Part shown: in pieces, positions 43,060-52,472 of the stretch
Layout of the letters: every line of letters begins with the position of its first letter
How positions within the stretch are numbered: position 1 is the first letter of the stretch
NCBI RefSeq assembly: GCF_023517795.1
Contig: NZ_CP082928.1
Location: 1,426,001 to 1,490,000, forward strand
Origin: Pseudomonas fulva
Lineage (GTDB): Bacteria > Pseudomonadota > Gammaproteobacteria > Pseudomonadales > Pseudomonadaceae
Direction of reading: 5' to 3'
DNA length: 64,000 bases
Translations under genes and position numbers: made by a program
The notes under the pieces: generated by a model
Told to the model about the DNA's origin: nothing
Database searches by the model: none
Seen by the model: the letters and a program-made list of their open reading frames with translations, nothing else

Positions 43060-45492
43060 ATGCTGATGCCGCATTTGCGCTTCTCTCCTCGACTCATGTT
43101 GCATCTCGGCTTTGGCTGCTTGGCCGCCCCTGGCCTGCTGCTCGGCTCGCCATTGGTCATGGCACAGGGCGCAGTACAGGGACCCGGCAGCAGTGCAGAA
43201 CACCAGCTCCATGCCTTCTCCATCGCCAGCCAACCCCTGGCCTCGGCACTCGGCGCCTTTGGCAGCCAGCGCGGCATCCAGGTCAGTTTCGATGCGCACC
43301 TGGCCGAAGGCAGGAGCGCACCGGCGGTGCAGGGCAACTATAGCGAGGGAGAGGCACTCGCCCTGCTGTTGCAAGACTCCGGTCTGGGCTGGAGGCTCAC
43401 CCCGCAGCGCACGCTGTTGCTGTTCCCCCAGCACAACGGCGGCCCGCTGGCCCTGGCGCCATCGACCATCAATGCCAGCGCCGAACACGAGTATGCCGAT
43501 GGCCCGGTCAGGGGTTACCGCGCCACCCGCAGCGCCACTGCCAGCAAGACCGACAGCGCACTGCGCGACCTTCCGCAATCCATTCAGGTGGTGCCCCGCC
43601 AGGTTCTGGAGGATCAGCAACTCAACCAGTTGGCCGACGCCCTGGTCAACGTCAGCAGCGTGCAGCGCAGCAACTCCCACGGAGGCTCCACCGAAAGTTT
43701 CGTGGTGCGCGGCTTTCAGTCTCGCACCTATGCGGTCGACGGCATGCTGATGAACCCGCTGGTATCACGCCCGGAAGTGATCAGCGATCTGGTCAACATC
43801 GAGCGCGTGGAAGTGCTCAAGGGCCCTGCCTCGGTACTGTACGGACAGGGCGACCCTGGCGGGCTGATTAACCTGGTGACCCGCAAGCCGACCTTCATGC
43901 CGGAAACCCGGATCAAGGCCCAAGCCGGCAGCGAAGACTTCTATCGCCTGGAGGTCAACGCCAGCGGCCCGCTGGACCCGGCAAAAACCCTGGCCGGACG
44001 CATCGCCATCGCAGGGCAGACCGAAAGCAGTTTCCGCGACACCTTTCGCGACAACCGCCATACCTACATTTCCCCCATGTTGCGCTGGGAACCATCCGAA
44101 TTCACGCGGGTCGATGGCGGCCTGGAATACACCCATCAGACCAGCCAGTTCGACCGCGGCGTGATTCCGCAGAACGGTCGCATCAGCATGCGCCCGGAGC
44201 GCTTCCTGCATGAGCCCTGGTCCCACGACGACGCCACCAAGGCTGCGGCCTGGTGGCGTGTCGAGCATGATGTCAACGACTGGCTGACCCTGCGCCAGGC
44301 AACCCGCTGGGACGAGTCGGACAAACAGCGTTACGTCGTAGACCTGCGCGACATGCGCGCGGACGGCCGCACCCTGCGCCGCCGTGCCACCGATGGCAAA
44401 GAAGCCGTGCGCACCCTGGACATGCAGTTCGAAGCCATTGCCCGCTTCGCCACTGGCGGCTTGCAGCACACAGCCTTGGTCGGCTTCGAATACCTCGAAG
44501 GCGACCTCCATGCGGCCAGCGACCGCGCCCCGTTGGCCGACATCGATATCTACCAGCCAGTCTATGGAGCGTTACCCGGCACGTTCACCTATGGCGGCGG
44601 CTCGGAGTACGAGCTGGAAACCCAGAGCCTGTATCTGCAGGACCAGATCGACTTGAGCCGTCAATGGAAGCTGCTGGTCGGGGCGCGCTACGACAGCACC
44701 CGGCAGAAGAACCTGACCATCGAAAACGATTACAGTGAAGTCCATACCAGCCTCGACCCGGAAAAGGTGTCCCCACGCGTCGGCCTGGTCTATCAACCCA
44801 ACGACCAGCTGTCGCTGTATGCCAGCTACAGCACCTCCTTCGTCCCTCAGGGCGATATCGACCGCGCGGGCCGGCCGCTGGACCCGGAGCAAGGCAAGCA
44901 ATACGAAGTCGGAGCCAAGGTCGAGGTGATTCCGCAGCGCCTGAGCGCAACGCTGGCGGTGTTCCAGCTCACCCGGGAAAACGTCGCCAGTACCGACCCG
45001 CAGATGGAGGACCGCTCCATCCAGACCGGCGAACAGCGCGTGCGCGGCGTTGAGCTGGATATCGTCGGCGAACCGCTCGACGGCTGGCACATCATCGCCA
45101 ACGCCAGTGCGCTCAACGCCAGGCTGACGAAGCACACGCCCACCGCCGATTCACGGATACGGGAAGGCAACAAGCTGCAGGGGGTGCCAACCCTGAGCGG
45201 CTCGCTGTGGAGCAGCTACCAGCTGCAGTCAGGCAGCCTCAAAGGCCTGGGCTTCGGTGCCGGAGTGATCGCCGTGGGCGCTCGCGAGGGTAATCTGGAG
45301 AACAGCTACGATGTCTCCGGCTACGCGCGCTTCGACGCCAGCCTGTTCTACGACCTCAGCGAACAGGTTCGCGTCTCGCTCAACGGGCGCAACCTCACCG
45401 ATCGCGAGTACCTGGAAACCGTCGCCTCCACCGATGGCAACTACTACGGCGAACCGGCCTCGTTGCTGGCCACCCTCAGCGCGACATTCTAG
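43060..45492 (+). CDS. TonB-dependent siderophore receptor with signalling (STN) domain
   Basis: Outer-membrane ferric-siderophore transducer, 810 residues. After a signal peptide (about 1-36) comes an STN signalling domain (HAFSIASQPLASALGAFGSQ, about 50-125), then the plug (RDLPQSIQVVPRQVLEDQ; GFQSRTYAVDGM; LVNIERVEVLKGPASVLYGQ) and a 22-strand barrel ending LATLSATF. STN plus the adjacent sigma/FecR pair indicates ligand-induced autoregulation, as in FpvA, FoxA and FiuA. AAGGA seven bases before 43060 favours this start over the ATG at 43045. The siderophore is unknown; hydroxamates are common for this size class. Confidence 0.92.
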   Translation: MLMPHLRFSPRLMLHLGFGCLAAPGLLLGSPLVMAQGAVQGPGSSAEHQLHAFSIASQPLASALGAFGSQRGIQVSFDAHLAEGRSAPAVQGNYSEGEALALLLQDSGLGWRLTPQRTLLLFPQHNGGPLALAPSTINASAEHEYADGPVRGYRATRSATASKTDSALRDLPQSIQVVPRQVLEDQQLNQLADALVNVSSVQRSNSHGGSTESFVVRGFQSRTYAVDGMLMNPLVSRPEVISDLVNIERVEVLKGPASVLYGQGDPGGLINLVTRKPTFMPETRIKAQAGSEDFYRLEVNASGPLDPAKTLAGRIAIAGQTESSFRDTFRDNRHTYISPMLRWEPSEFTRVDGGLEYTHQTSQFDRGVIPQNGRISMRPERFLHEPWSHDDATKAAAWWRVEHDVNDWLTLRQATRWDESDKQRYVVDLRDMRADGRTLRRRATDGKEAVRTLDMQFEAIARFATGGLQHTALVGFEYLEGDLHAASDRAPLADIDIYQPVYGALPGTFTYGGGSEYELETQSLYLQDQIDLSRQWKLLVGARYDSTRQKNLTIENDYSEVHTSLDPEKVSPRVGLVYQPNDQLSLYASYSTSFVPQGDIDRAGRPLDPEQGKQYEVGAKVEVIPQRLSATLAVFQLTRENVASTDPQMEDRSIQTGEQRVRGVELDIVGEPLDGWHIIANASALNARLTKHTPTADSRIREGNKLQGVPTLSGSLWSSYQLQSGSLKGLGFGAGVIAVGAREGNLENSYDVSGYARFDASLFYDLSEQVRVSLNGRNLTDREYLETVASTDGNYYGEPASLLATLSATF

Positions 45493-45494
45493 CC

Positions 45495-46547
45495 ATGCAC
45501 GACACCCTCACGGCCCAGGAGCTGGCCGCGGCATATGGGCGGGTGCTGCACAAGCGCCTGCTGGTCTGTGCTGCACTGCTGGTGGCGGTACTTGCCAGCC
45601 TGGTGCTGGATATCGCCATCGGCTCAACGCTGTTTTCGCCAGGCGAAGTACTGGGGGCGCTGTTCGCCCCGCAGACTGTGGATATCGATACGCAGGTGAT
45701 CGTACGCGAGCTGCGCCTGCCCTTCGCATTGATGGCGGTACTGGTTGGTGTGGCGCTGTCGCTGGCCGGTGCGCAGATGCAGACGGTTCTGGGCAATCCG
45801 CTGGCCGATCCCTTCACCCTAGGGCTGTCCTCCGCCGCTTCGCTCGGAGCGGCGCTGGCCATCGTCCTAAACCTGGGCATTCCCGGCGTGCCGGACAGCG
45901 CCCTGGTGACCCTCAACGCGTTTTTCTTCGCCTTCGCCTCGGTGCTTCTGCTGCAGGGCGTCGCACGCCTGGCCGGCGGCGTGCAGACCTTACTGCTGTT
46001 CGGTATCGCCCTGGTGTTCTGCTACAACGCGCTGGTCGCCCTGCTGCAATACATCGCCTCCCCCGATGCCCTGCAACAACTGGTGTTCTGGAGCCTTGGC
46101 AGCCTGACCCGTTCGAGCTGGCCGGCGGTACAGACCCTGGCCCTGGTGGTGCTGCTCTGCATTCCCTTCAGCCTGCGCGCGGCCTGGCAGATGACCGCCC
46201 TGCGCCTCGGCGAGGAGCGCGCGCTGACCCTCGGTATCGATGTCGGCCGCCTGCGTTTCGGCTCGTTACTGTGCATCAGCCTGCTGGCCGCCACGGCGGT
46301 GGCCTTCGTCGGCACCATCGGTTTCATCGGTCTGGTCGGCCCCCACATCGCGCGCCTGTTGATCGGCGAGGATCACCGCTTCTTCCTGCCGGTCAGCGCG
46401 CTGGTCGGCGCTCTGGTTATGTCCCTGGCGTCGATCGCCAGCAAGCTGGTGATCCCCGGAGTCATCCTGCCGGTGGGCATCGTGACCGCGCTGATTGGCG
46501 TACCGCTGTTCATGACGCTGCTGTTGCGCCAGGGGCGGCGCCCATGA
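45495..46547 (+). CDS. FecCD-family iron-siderophore ABC permease
   Basis: Inner-membrane permease with about ten hydrophobic helices, 350 residues. The family motifs RLPFALMAVLVGVALSLAGAQMQ, NPLADPFTLGLSSAASLGA and GFIGLVGPHIARLLIGEDHR are intact. It starts three bases after the receptor stop and overlaps the ATPase gene by four bases. Confidence 0.93.
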   Translation: MHDTLTAQELAAAYGRVLHKRLLVCAALLVAVLASLVLDIAIGSTLFSPGEVLGALFAPQTVDIDTQVIVRELRLPFALMAVLVGVALSLAGAQMQTVLGNPLADPFTLGLSSAASLGAALAIVLNLGIPGVPDSALVTLNAFFFAFASVLLLQGVARLAGGVQTLLLFGIALVFCYNALVALLQYIASPDALQQLVFWSLGSLTRSSWPAVQTLALVVLLCIPFSLRAAWQMTALRLGEERALTLGIDVGRLRFGSLLCISLLAATAVAFVGTIGFIGLVGPHIARLLIGEDHRFFLPVSALVGALVMSLASIASKLVIPGVILPVGIVTALIGVPLFMTLLLRQGRRP

Positions 46548-47317
46548 AGGCCCAGGCTCTGACGATTAGCGGTCTGCAGGTGCACAGCCGTGGCACGCGG
46601 ATTCTCCATGGCATCGACCTGCCTGCCATAGCGCCGGGAACGCTGGTGGGGCTGGTCGGCCCCAATGGCGCAGGCAAGTCCACACTGCTGCGCAGCCTGG
46701 CGGGCCTGTTGCCGACTACCGGCAGCCTGTATCTCGGCGCGCTGGACCTGCTGCGCTGCTCGCGTCGCGAACGCGCGCAGCAACTCGCCTTCATGCCCCA
46801 GCAACTGCCCGACGGCATCGCCATGAGCGTGCTGGAAACCCTGCTCGGCGCCCTGCATGCCGGCCGGGCGACTCACATCCCGGACGCGGTGAAGCGAGCC
46901 CATGGCGTGCTGGAGCATCTCGGTATCGTGCACCTGGCCATGCGCCCGCTCGACCAGTTGTCCGGTGGTCAGCGGCAACTGGTGAGCCTTGCCCAGGCAA
47001 TGATTCGCGAGCCATCGCTGCTGCTGCTCGACGAACCTACCAGCGCCCTTGACCTGCACCACCAGAACCGGGTGATGGGCACCCTACGCGGTCTTGCCGA
47101 CCAGGGGCGTATCGTCATCGTGGTGCTGCATGACCTGCCCCTTGCCGCGCGTTGGGCCGATCGCCTGGTGGTACTCGCCAACGGCCGCGCACTGGCCAGT
47201 GGCAGCCCGCAACAGACGCTGACGCCGGCGCTGTTGGCAGAGGTCTACAAGGTCGAGGCGCGGGTCGAAACCTGCAGCCGCGGCCATCTGCAGATCGCCG
47301 TGGATGCCTCGCTGTGA
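46544..47317 (+). CDS. FecE/FepC-like iron-siderophore ABC ATPase
   Basis: 257-residue ATPase: Walker A GPNGAGKS (about residues 40-47), Q-loop FMPQQ, signature LSGGQRQLVSLAQAM, Walker [14 protein letters not shown] and switch VLHDL. It overlaps the permease stop (ATGA), and its own stop overlaps the ATG of the binding-protein gene by one base. Confidence 0.93.
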   Translation: MKAQALTISGLQVHSRGTRILHGIDLPAIAPGTLVGLVGPNGAGKSTLLRSLAGLLPTTGSLYLGALDLLRCSRRERAQQLAFMPQQLPDGIAMSVLETLLGALHAGRATHIPDAVKRAHGVLEHLGIVHLAMRPLDQLSGGQRQLVSLAQAMIREPSLLLLDEPTSALDLHHQNRVMGTLRGLADQGRIVIVVLHDLPLAARWADRLVVLANGRALASGSPQQTLTPALLAEVYKVEARVETCSRGHLQIAVDASL

Positions 47318-48450
47318 TGCGCCGCGCTGCGCTGCTGCTGACCCTGCTGCTGGCAAGCGCCGCGGCCCATGCCAACGGCTACCCACGTACAGTAGTCGAC
47401 CTGGCTGGTCGCGAGGTTCGTATCGAAGCGCCGCCGCAACGCATCCTGCTGCAGGATAGCAACGACCTGCTGGCCCTGGCCATCCTGGAGCCCGAGCAGC
47501 CACTGGCTCGCGTGGTGGCCTTCAACGACAACCTGCGCGGCTCCGATCCCAGCCTCTGGAAACTACTGGTCGAACGCTGGCCGACTGCAGCCCAGCTCCC
47601 GACCCTCGGCTTCTCCAGCGCTGGGGACGTGGATATCGAGCGGGTCATTCGCCTACGCCCGGATTTGCTGGTGGTGCGCCTGGAGGCCAGGCCAGCCGTG
47701 GAAAACAGCGTGCTCGGCCGCCTCCTGGATCGCCTGGGCATCGCCCTGATCTACGTCGACAGCCAGGACGACCCACTGCGCAACGTACCGCGCAGTCTGT
47801 TGCTGCTCGGTGACATCCTGGATCGTCAGAACCGCGCACGGGCCTATGTCGACGCCTATCAGGCCAAACTCGGCGAACTGCAGCGGCGCAGCCGCGACCT
47901 GCCGAAGCCTAGGGTGTTCGTCGAGGCGCGCGCGGGCCAAGCCGGTAGCGGCGCCTGTTGCCACACTCAGGGCAACACTGGCTGGGGTGCGATGGTCAAG
48001 GCGCTCGGCGCGACCAATCTGGGCTCGCGACTGCTGCTCGGGGACTCCGGCGACGTCGCTCTGGAAATGCTCATTCGCAGCAAGCCGGATCACTACGTGA
48101 TGACCGGCACCCAACGCCTGCGTGACGGGGTGGGCGCCCTGCCACTCGGCTATCACGCCAACGCAAGCGTCGCGCAGGATCATCTTCAGCGCCTGCTGCA
48201 ACGTCCGGGCTTCGAGCGCATTGGCAAAACCCCGGATCACTGCGTCCATGGCCTCTACCATCAGTTCTACAACAGCATGTTCAATGTCATTGGCGTCGAA
48301 TACCTGGCGAGCATGTTCTGGCCGCAAGCCTTCGCCGATGTCGACCCAGACGCCAGCTATCGTGCCTGGATCGCTCGTTTCACAGAACTGCCAGACGCAC
48401 CACTGGTATTTTCCACCCGCCACTGTGGCCTCAAAGAGAACGCGACATGA
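47317..48450 (+). CDS. Periplasmic iron-siderophore ABC binding protein
   Basis: 377-residue cluster-A (FecB/BtuF-like) binding protein with a signal peptide (cleavage near AHA-NG, residue 19). The family opening VVDLAGREVRIEAPPQRILL and the DIERVIRLRPDLLVV segment are present. It has an unusual Cys pair in GACCHTQGNTGWG (about residue 210) and two more Cys near the C terminus (DHCVHG, RHCGLK). The start at 47317 overlaps the ATPase stop. It completes the siderophore uptake operon. Confidence 0.88.
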   Translation: MRRAALLLTLLLASAAAHANGYPRTVVDLAGREVRIEAPPQRILLQDSNDLLALAILEPEQPLARVVAFNDNLRGSDPSLWKLLVERWPTAAQLPTLGFSSAGDVDIERVIRLRPDLLVVRLEARPAVENSVLGRLLDRLGIALIYVDSQDDPLRNVPRSLLLLGDILDRQNRARAYVDAYQAKLGELQRRSRDLPKPRVFVEARAGQAGSGACCHTQGNTGWGAMVKALGATNLGSRLLLGDSGDVALEMLIRSKPDHYVMTGTQRLRDGVGALPLGYHANASVAQDHLQRLLQRPGFERIGKTPDHCVHGLYHQFYNSMFNVIGVEYLASMFWPQAFADVDPDASYRAWIARFTELPDAPLVFSTRHCGLKENAT

Positions 48451-48836
48451 GTCAACTGCTGCAACGGCTGGGCGCCTGGGCTCGCCAGCTCAAACGGCAA
48501 ACCATTCTGCTGTGGTTATGCTGTCGTCAGCCCGAGATGCCCTGGCCTGCCAAGCTGGTCGGCATCGCCGTGGTGCTTTACGCCGTCAGCCCGGTGGACC
48601 TGGTCCCCGACTTCGTTCCGGTGCTCGGCCTGCTCGATGACCTGCTGCTCCTGCCGCTGGGGATCGCCCTGGCGGTACGCCTGACACCACCGAGCCTGAT
48701 CCAGCGCTGCCGACCTGAAGCCGAGCGGTTGGCGGACACCCGTATTGGCGGCATAGGCCGCTGGATGGTCGCGGCACTCGTCGTGCTGGCCTGGGTGCTT
48801 TTAGCGGCTCTGCTCTGGCACTGGCTGCAGAGGTAA
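48447..48836 (+). CDS. YkvA-type DUF1232 membrane protein
   Basis: 129-residue protein with the DUF1232 core (LYAVSPVDLVPDFVPVLGLLDD, about 44-65) and hydrophobic helices before and after it, plus a C-terminal membrane helix. Function of the family is not established. It overlaps the binding-protein gene by four bases, so it is expressed with the siderophore operon. Confidence 0.85.
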   Translation: MSQLLQRLGAWARQLKRQTILLWLCCRQPEMPWPAKLVGIAVVLYAVSPVDLVPDFVPVLGLLDDLLLLPLGIALAVRLTPPSLIQRCRPEAERLADTRIGGIGRWMVAALVVLAWVLLAALLWHWLQR

Positions 48837-48961
48837 CCACACTCGACGGGTTCGCCAGCCTGGTTGCATCGAGGATCGGTGAAAGGTAGCCGAGGCATGA
48901 AGGGTCGGTAACGACGCCCCATTGCGCTGCTGGGGACGACCGTCTTTCGCGCACAAAAAGA

Positions 48962-48983
48962 AAACCCCGCCGAGGCGGGGTTT
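48962..48983. terminator. Bidirectional hairpin after the siderophore operon
   Basis: AAACCCCGCC / GGCGGGGTTT with a two-base loop, preceded by an A-rich run (CAAAAAGAAAA) that gives a U-tract on the minus strand. It lies in the 330-base gap (48837-49166) between the convergent DUF1232 and acyl-CoA dehydrogenase genes; nothing else is evident in that gap. Confidence 0.75.
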
Positions 48984-49166
48984 ACAGACTCTATTCTGAC
49001 ATCCTTGATCAGCGCGCCATCCTGGCACCTTCCCACGTATCCCTGTCTGCTTCAGCGCGCTTCCTGCGCAAAGTCCTTGAAGTAAAGATTACGCCTGGCA
49101 CGCGAAGGCCAATAGTGGGCAAAGGCAGAAGCGCGTGTAAGCAATCGCCTACACGCGATTCACGCC

Positions 49167-50942
49167 CTAGAACTGCTCGGCCGCAAGCAGGTACAGGCTG
49201 TCGCTGCCCGCGCTTACCGAAGCGTTCAGCGAATGGATGCGCGGCAACAGGCGGGCGAAGTAGAAACGCGCGGTACCCAGCTTGCCGGAATAGAAATCAT
49301 CCTGCCCTTCCTTGCCCTGTGCGGCCTTGGCCATCATTGCCCACATGTAGGCGTAGGCGGTGTAGCCGAACAGATGCAGGTACTCCACCGAGGCGGCGCC
49401 GATTTCATTCGGGTTGACCCGCGCGCGTTCCAGCAACGCCTCGGTCTGGGTCTCCAGAATCTCCACGGCTTCCAGCAGCGGCGCCCTGAATTCCTCGGCC
49501 AGCGCGGCATCGCTGGCGAAGGCCCGCACCTCCTCGGTGAAATGCCGGCAGAACGCGCCACCACTGCCGACGATCTTGCGCCCGACCAGGTCCAGCGCCT
49601 GGATGCCGTTGGTGCCTTCGTAGATCTGGGTGATGCGGCAGTCGCGAACCAGCTGCTCCTGACCCCATTCGCGCACGTAGCCATGGCCACCGAATACCTG
49701 CTGGCCGTGGAGGGTGGTTTCCAGCCCGAGGTCGGTGAGAAACGCCTTGGCCACCGGGGTCAGCAGCGCCACCAGCTCTTCGGCGCGCTTGCGGGTGGCA
49801 GGTTCCTCGCTGTACTTGGCGGTGTCGAGCTGCATGGCCACGTAGCTGGAGAAGGCGCGGCCACCTTCGTTGAGCGCCTTCATGGTCAGCAGCATGCGGC
49901 GCACGTCCGGGTGCACGATGATCGGGTCGGCCGCCTTGTCCTTGGCCACCGCACCGGTCGGCGCACGGCTCTGGATACGCTCGCGGGCGTACTCGATGGC
50001 GCTCTGGTAGGAGCGCTCGCCGGTCGACAGGCCCTGGATGCCAACGCCCAGGCGCTCGTAGTTCATCATGGTGAACATCGCGGCCAGGCCGCGGTTCGGC
50101 GCATCGATGATGTAGCCGGTGGCGCCGTCGAAGTTCATCACGCAGGTGCTCGACGCCTTGATGCCCATCTTGTGCTCGATCGAGCCGCAGGACACCGCGT
50201 TGCGCTCGCCCAGCGAACCGTCGGCATTGACCATGAACTTGGGCACCAGAAACAGCGAAATGCCCTTGGGCCCGGGCGGCGCGTCCGGCAGCTTGGCCAG
50301 CACCAGGTGGATGATGTTCTCGGTCAGGTCGTGCTCGCCGCCGGTGATGAAGATCTTGGTGCCGCTGACCTTGTAGCTGCCGTCGGCCTGGGGCTCAGCC
50401 TTGGTGCGGATGATGCCCAGGTCGGTACCGGCGTGGGGCTCGGTCAGGCACATCGAGCCGGCCCAGGTGCCCGCGTACATGTTCGGCAGGTAGGCCTGCT
50501 TGAGTTCTTCGCTGGCGTGGGCGTTGATCGACAGGCAGGCGCCGGCGGTGAGCATCGGATAGAGACCGAACGACAGGCTGGACGAGTTGACCATCTCCTC
50601 GACCTGGGCGGAAATCACCTTGGGCATGCCCATGCCGCCGAACTGCGGGTCGCCACCCACACCCACCCAGCCGCCTTCGGCGTAGGCCTTGTAGGCTTCG
50701 ATGAAACCAGCGGGCGTGCGCACCTCGGTATCGATCCAGGTGCAGCCCTCTTCATCGCTGGCGCGGTTCAACGGCGCGATCATGCCTGCGGTGATCTTGC
50801 CGGCTTCCTCGAGGATCGCGCTGGCGGTTTCCTCGTCGACCACTTCGGCCAGGGCAGGCAGCTGCGCCCAGAGTCTGGAAACCTGGAAAACCTCGTTGAG
50901 CACGAAGCGCATGTCACGCAGGGGAGCTTTGTAGGCGGCCAT
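49167..50942 (-). CDS. FadE-type acyl-CoA dehydrogenase (591 aa)
   Basis: FAD-dependent dehydrogenase catalysing the first step of fatty-acid beta-oxidation. N-terminal extension domain (MAAYKAPLRDMRFVLNEVFQ), central beta domain with MCLTEPHAGTDLG and FITGGEHD, and the C-terminal acyl-CoA dehydrogenase domains (YVREWGQEQLVRDCRITQIYEGTNGIQ is the family substrate/FAD region). At ~600 residues it belongs to the DmdC-like subfamily with an extra C-terminal domain, not to E. coli FadE. From memory it corresponds to the PAO1 PA0506-PA0508 group. A paralogue lies 1.5 kb upstream on the same strand. Confidence 0.9.
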   Translation of the reverse strand: MAAYKAPLRDMRFVLNEVFQVSRLWAQLPALAEVVDEETASAILEEAGKITAGMIAPLNRASDEEGCTWIDTEVRTPAGFIEAYKAYAEGGWVGVGGDPQFGGMGMPKVISAQVEEMVNSSSLSFGLYPMLTAGACLSINAHASEELKQAYLPNMYAGTWAGSMCLTEPHAGTDLGIIRTKAEPQADGSYKVSGTKIFITGGEHDLTENIIHLVLAKLPDAPPGPKGISLFLVPKFMVNADGSLGERNAVSCGSIEHKMGIKASSTCVMNFDGATGYIIDAPNRGLAAMFTMMNYERLGVGIQGLSTGERSYQSAIEYARERIQSRAPTGAVAKDKAADPIIVHPDVRRMLLTMKALNEGGRAFSSYVAMQLDTAKYSEEPATRKRAEELVALLTPVAKAFLTDLGLETTLHGQQVFGGHGYVREWGQEQLVRDCRITQIYEGTNGIQALDLVGRKIVGSGGAFCRHFTEEVRAFASDAALAEEFRAPLLEAVEILETQTEALLERARVNPNEIGAASVEYLHLFGYTAYAYMWAMMAKAAQGKEGQDDFYSGKLGTARFYFARLLPRIHSLNASVSAGSDSLYLLAAEQF

Positions 50943-51036
50943 GGGAAATCCTCGGTAGCACGGTCAGAAGCCGAGTCTAGCCCAACAACTTTTCAGACAC
51001 ATAGGGTCGTGTCGTGACCGATCAGCCACCGTTTGA

Positions 51037-52329
51037 TCAGGCGCCGCTGCCCTTCAGCTTGACCGCACCGCGCTTGCGCTGCACCTGGGCGCTCACGCAG
51101 TTGCGCCCCGCACTCTTGGCACCATAGAGCGCCTTGTCGGCCGCCTTGAGCACCTCCTCCACGCTGCGATGCGTGGCGCTGGGCTGGGCCACCCCGATGC
51201 TCACCGTCACCGACACCTGGGACGCTCCAGAACCCGCCCGACGCTGGCGCCCAACCTTGTCGTCGGCCGGGCGTTGCTGGCGGTCACGCAGCTGGATCTG
51301 ATAACGCTCGACCGCCTGGCGTATCGCCTCCAGATGCGGCATGCACTGCTCGATATCTTTGCCGGCGAATACCAGGGTGAATTCCTCACCGCCGTAGCGA
51401 TACACCTTGCCGCCACCGCCCACCTTGCGCAGCTGGCTGGCGACCACGCGCAGCACCTGATCGCCAACGTCATGCCCATGGGTGTCGTTGAAGCGCTTGA
51501 AATGATCCACGTCGGCCATGGCGATCACGTAGTTGCGTCCCAGGCGCTGCAGGCGCTCGTTCAACGCACGGCGCCCAGGCAGCCCGGTCAACTCGTCACG
51601 AAAGGCCATCTGATAGGCCTCGTGAGCCACGCCGACGACGATCATCAGCATCACCACGCTGGACATCACCTGCAAGGCGTGGGGCTGGATGAAGGTATTG
51701 GGCAGCATCCACAACAGCGCCAGCGCACCGACCAACTGCACGGCATGCACCGGCCGCGGCGTACGCAGGTACTGGATCAGCAGCGCGACGATCACCAGCA
51801 GGAACACCGGGTAGGCCAGCTGCACCAGGCTCATCCACTCGGCATGCAGGGAAGGCCAGCGGATCACCGAAAGCCACTGCTCCAGGCCCTGGGGATAACG
51901 CCGCGCCAACGCCGCCGCCACACTGCCGACCGCCAGCAAAACGGCCGCCCGGGCGACCAAATCCTGGATCAGGTGGGTCCGCTCGCGCCACAGCGCGAAC
52001 AGGCCATAGAGCGCGGGCAACAACAGGCTGCTGAGGTGAAACACCAGCGCCGCGTCATCACGCACCCGGCCGAACTCACGATAGTAATCGGCCTGCTCGT
52101 CGAGCAGGAAGTAGCCCAGGTACAGCACCAGCAGCATGAACAGCTCACGCTGCCGGCCGTAGACCACACAGAAGGTGCCGCCGAGCAGCAGCAACGAGGT
52201 GGGCAGCACGTTGAACAGCGAAGTGAAGAAGTCGGTCAGGGTCGGCAGGGTCGCGGCCAGCAAACCGCCGCCGAGCAGCAGCAATGCCGGCAGAAAGTGT
52301 CCCAAGCGCAACGCGACGAGACGCGGCAA
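51037..52329 (-). CDS. Membrane-bound GGDEF diguanylate cyclase
   Basis: 430-residue protein with seven or eight N-terminal membrane helices (about 1-245) and a C-terminal GGDEF domain. The active site reads YGGEEFTLV, so c-di-GMP synthesis is likely; no RxxD inhibitory site precedes it. The proposed start is a TTG at 52329 because GGAG lies six bases upstream, while the longer open frame to 52464 runs through the terminator of the preceding gene. It sits between two acyl-CoA dehydrogenase genes on the same strand. Confidence 0.82.
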   Translation of the reverse strand: MPRLVALRLGHFLPALLLLGGGLLAATLPTLTDFFTSLFNVLPTSLLLLGGTFCVVYGRQRELFMLLVLYLGYFLLDEQADYYREFGRVRDDAALVFHLSSLLLPALYGLFALWRERTHLIQDLVARAAVLLAVGSVAAALARRYPQGLEQWLSVIRWPSLHAEWMSLVQLAYPVFLLVIVALLIQYLRTPRPVHAVQLVGALALLWMLPNTFIQPHALQVMSSVVMLMIVVGVAHEAYQMAFRDELTGLPGRRALNERLQRLGRNYVIAMADVDHFKRFNDTHGHDVGDQVLRVVASQLRKVGGGGKVYRYGGEEFTLVFAGKDIEQCMPHLEAIRQAVERYQIQLRDRQQRPADDKVGRQRRAGSGASQVSVTVSIGVAQPSATHRSVEEVLKAADKALYGAKSAGRNCVSAQVQRKRGAVKLKGSGA

Positions 52330-52425
52330 GGCGAGCTCCGCAGTGACCGAGAAAAGAGACTGGCATTTTGCCTGTAATTGGCTGCCGACGCACGCCGCGC
52401 CTGTCCGGTCTCCACAGGGCGCACA

Positions 52426-52454
52426 TAAAAAAACCGCGGCACCAGGCCGCGGTT
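52426..52454 (-). terminator. Intrinsic terminator of the second acyl-CoA dehydrogenase gene
   Basis: Stem AACCGCGGC (52432-52440) / GCCGCGGTT (52446-52454) followed on the minus strand by TTTTTTTATG. It lies 18 bases after the dehydrogenase stop and upstream of the GGDEF gene, so the GGDEF gene has its own promoter or depends on read-through. Confidence 0.88.
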
Positions 52455-52472
52455 CGATTGCCACCGGCGCGA

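Noticed and set aside
52330..52464. N-terminal extension of the GGDEF protein to an ATG at 52464
   Set aside because: It runs through the terminator hairpin of the preceding gene and has no hydrophobic or conserved sequence, while a TTG with GGAG six bases upstream begins exactly at the membrane domain.
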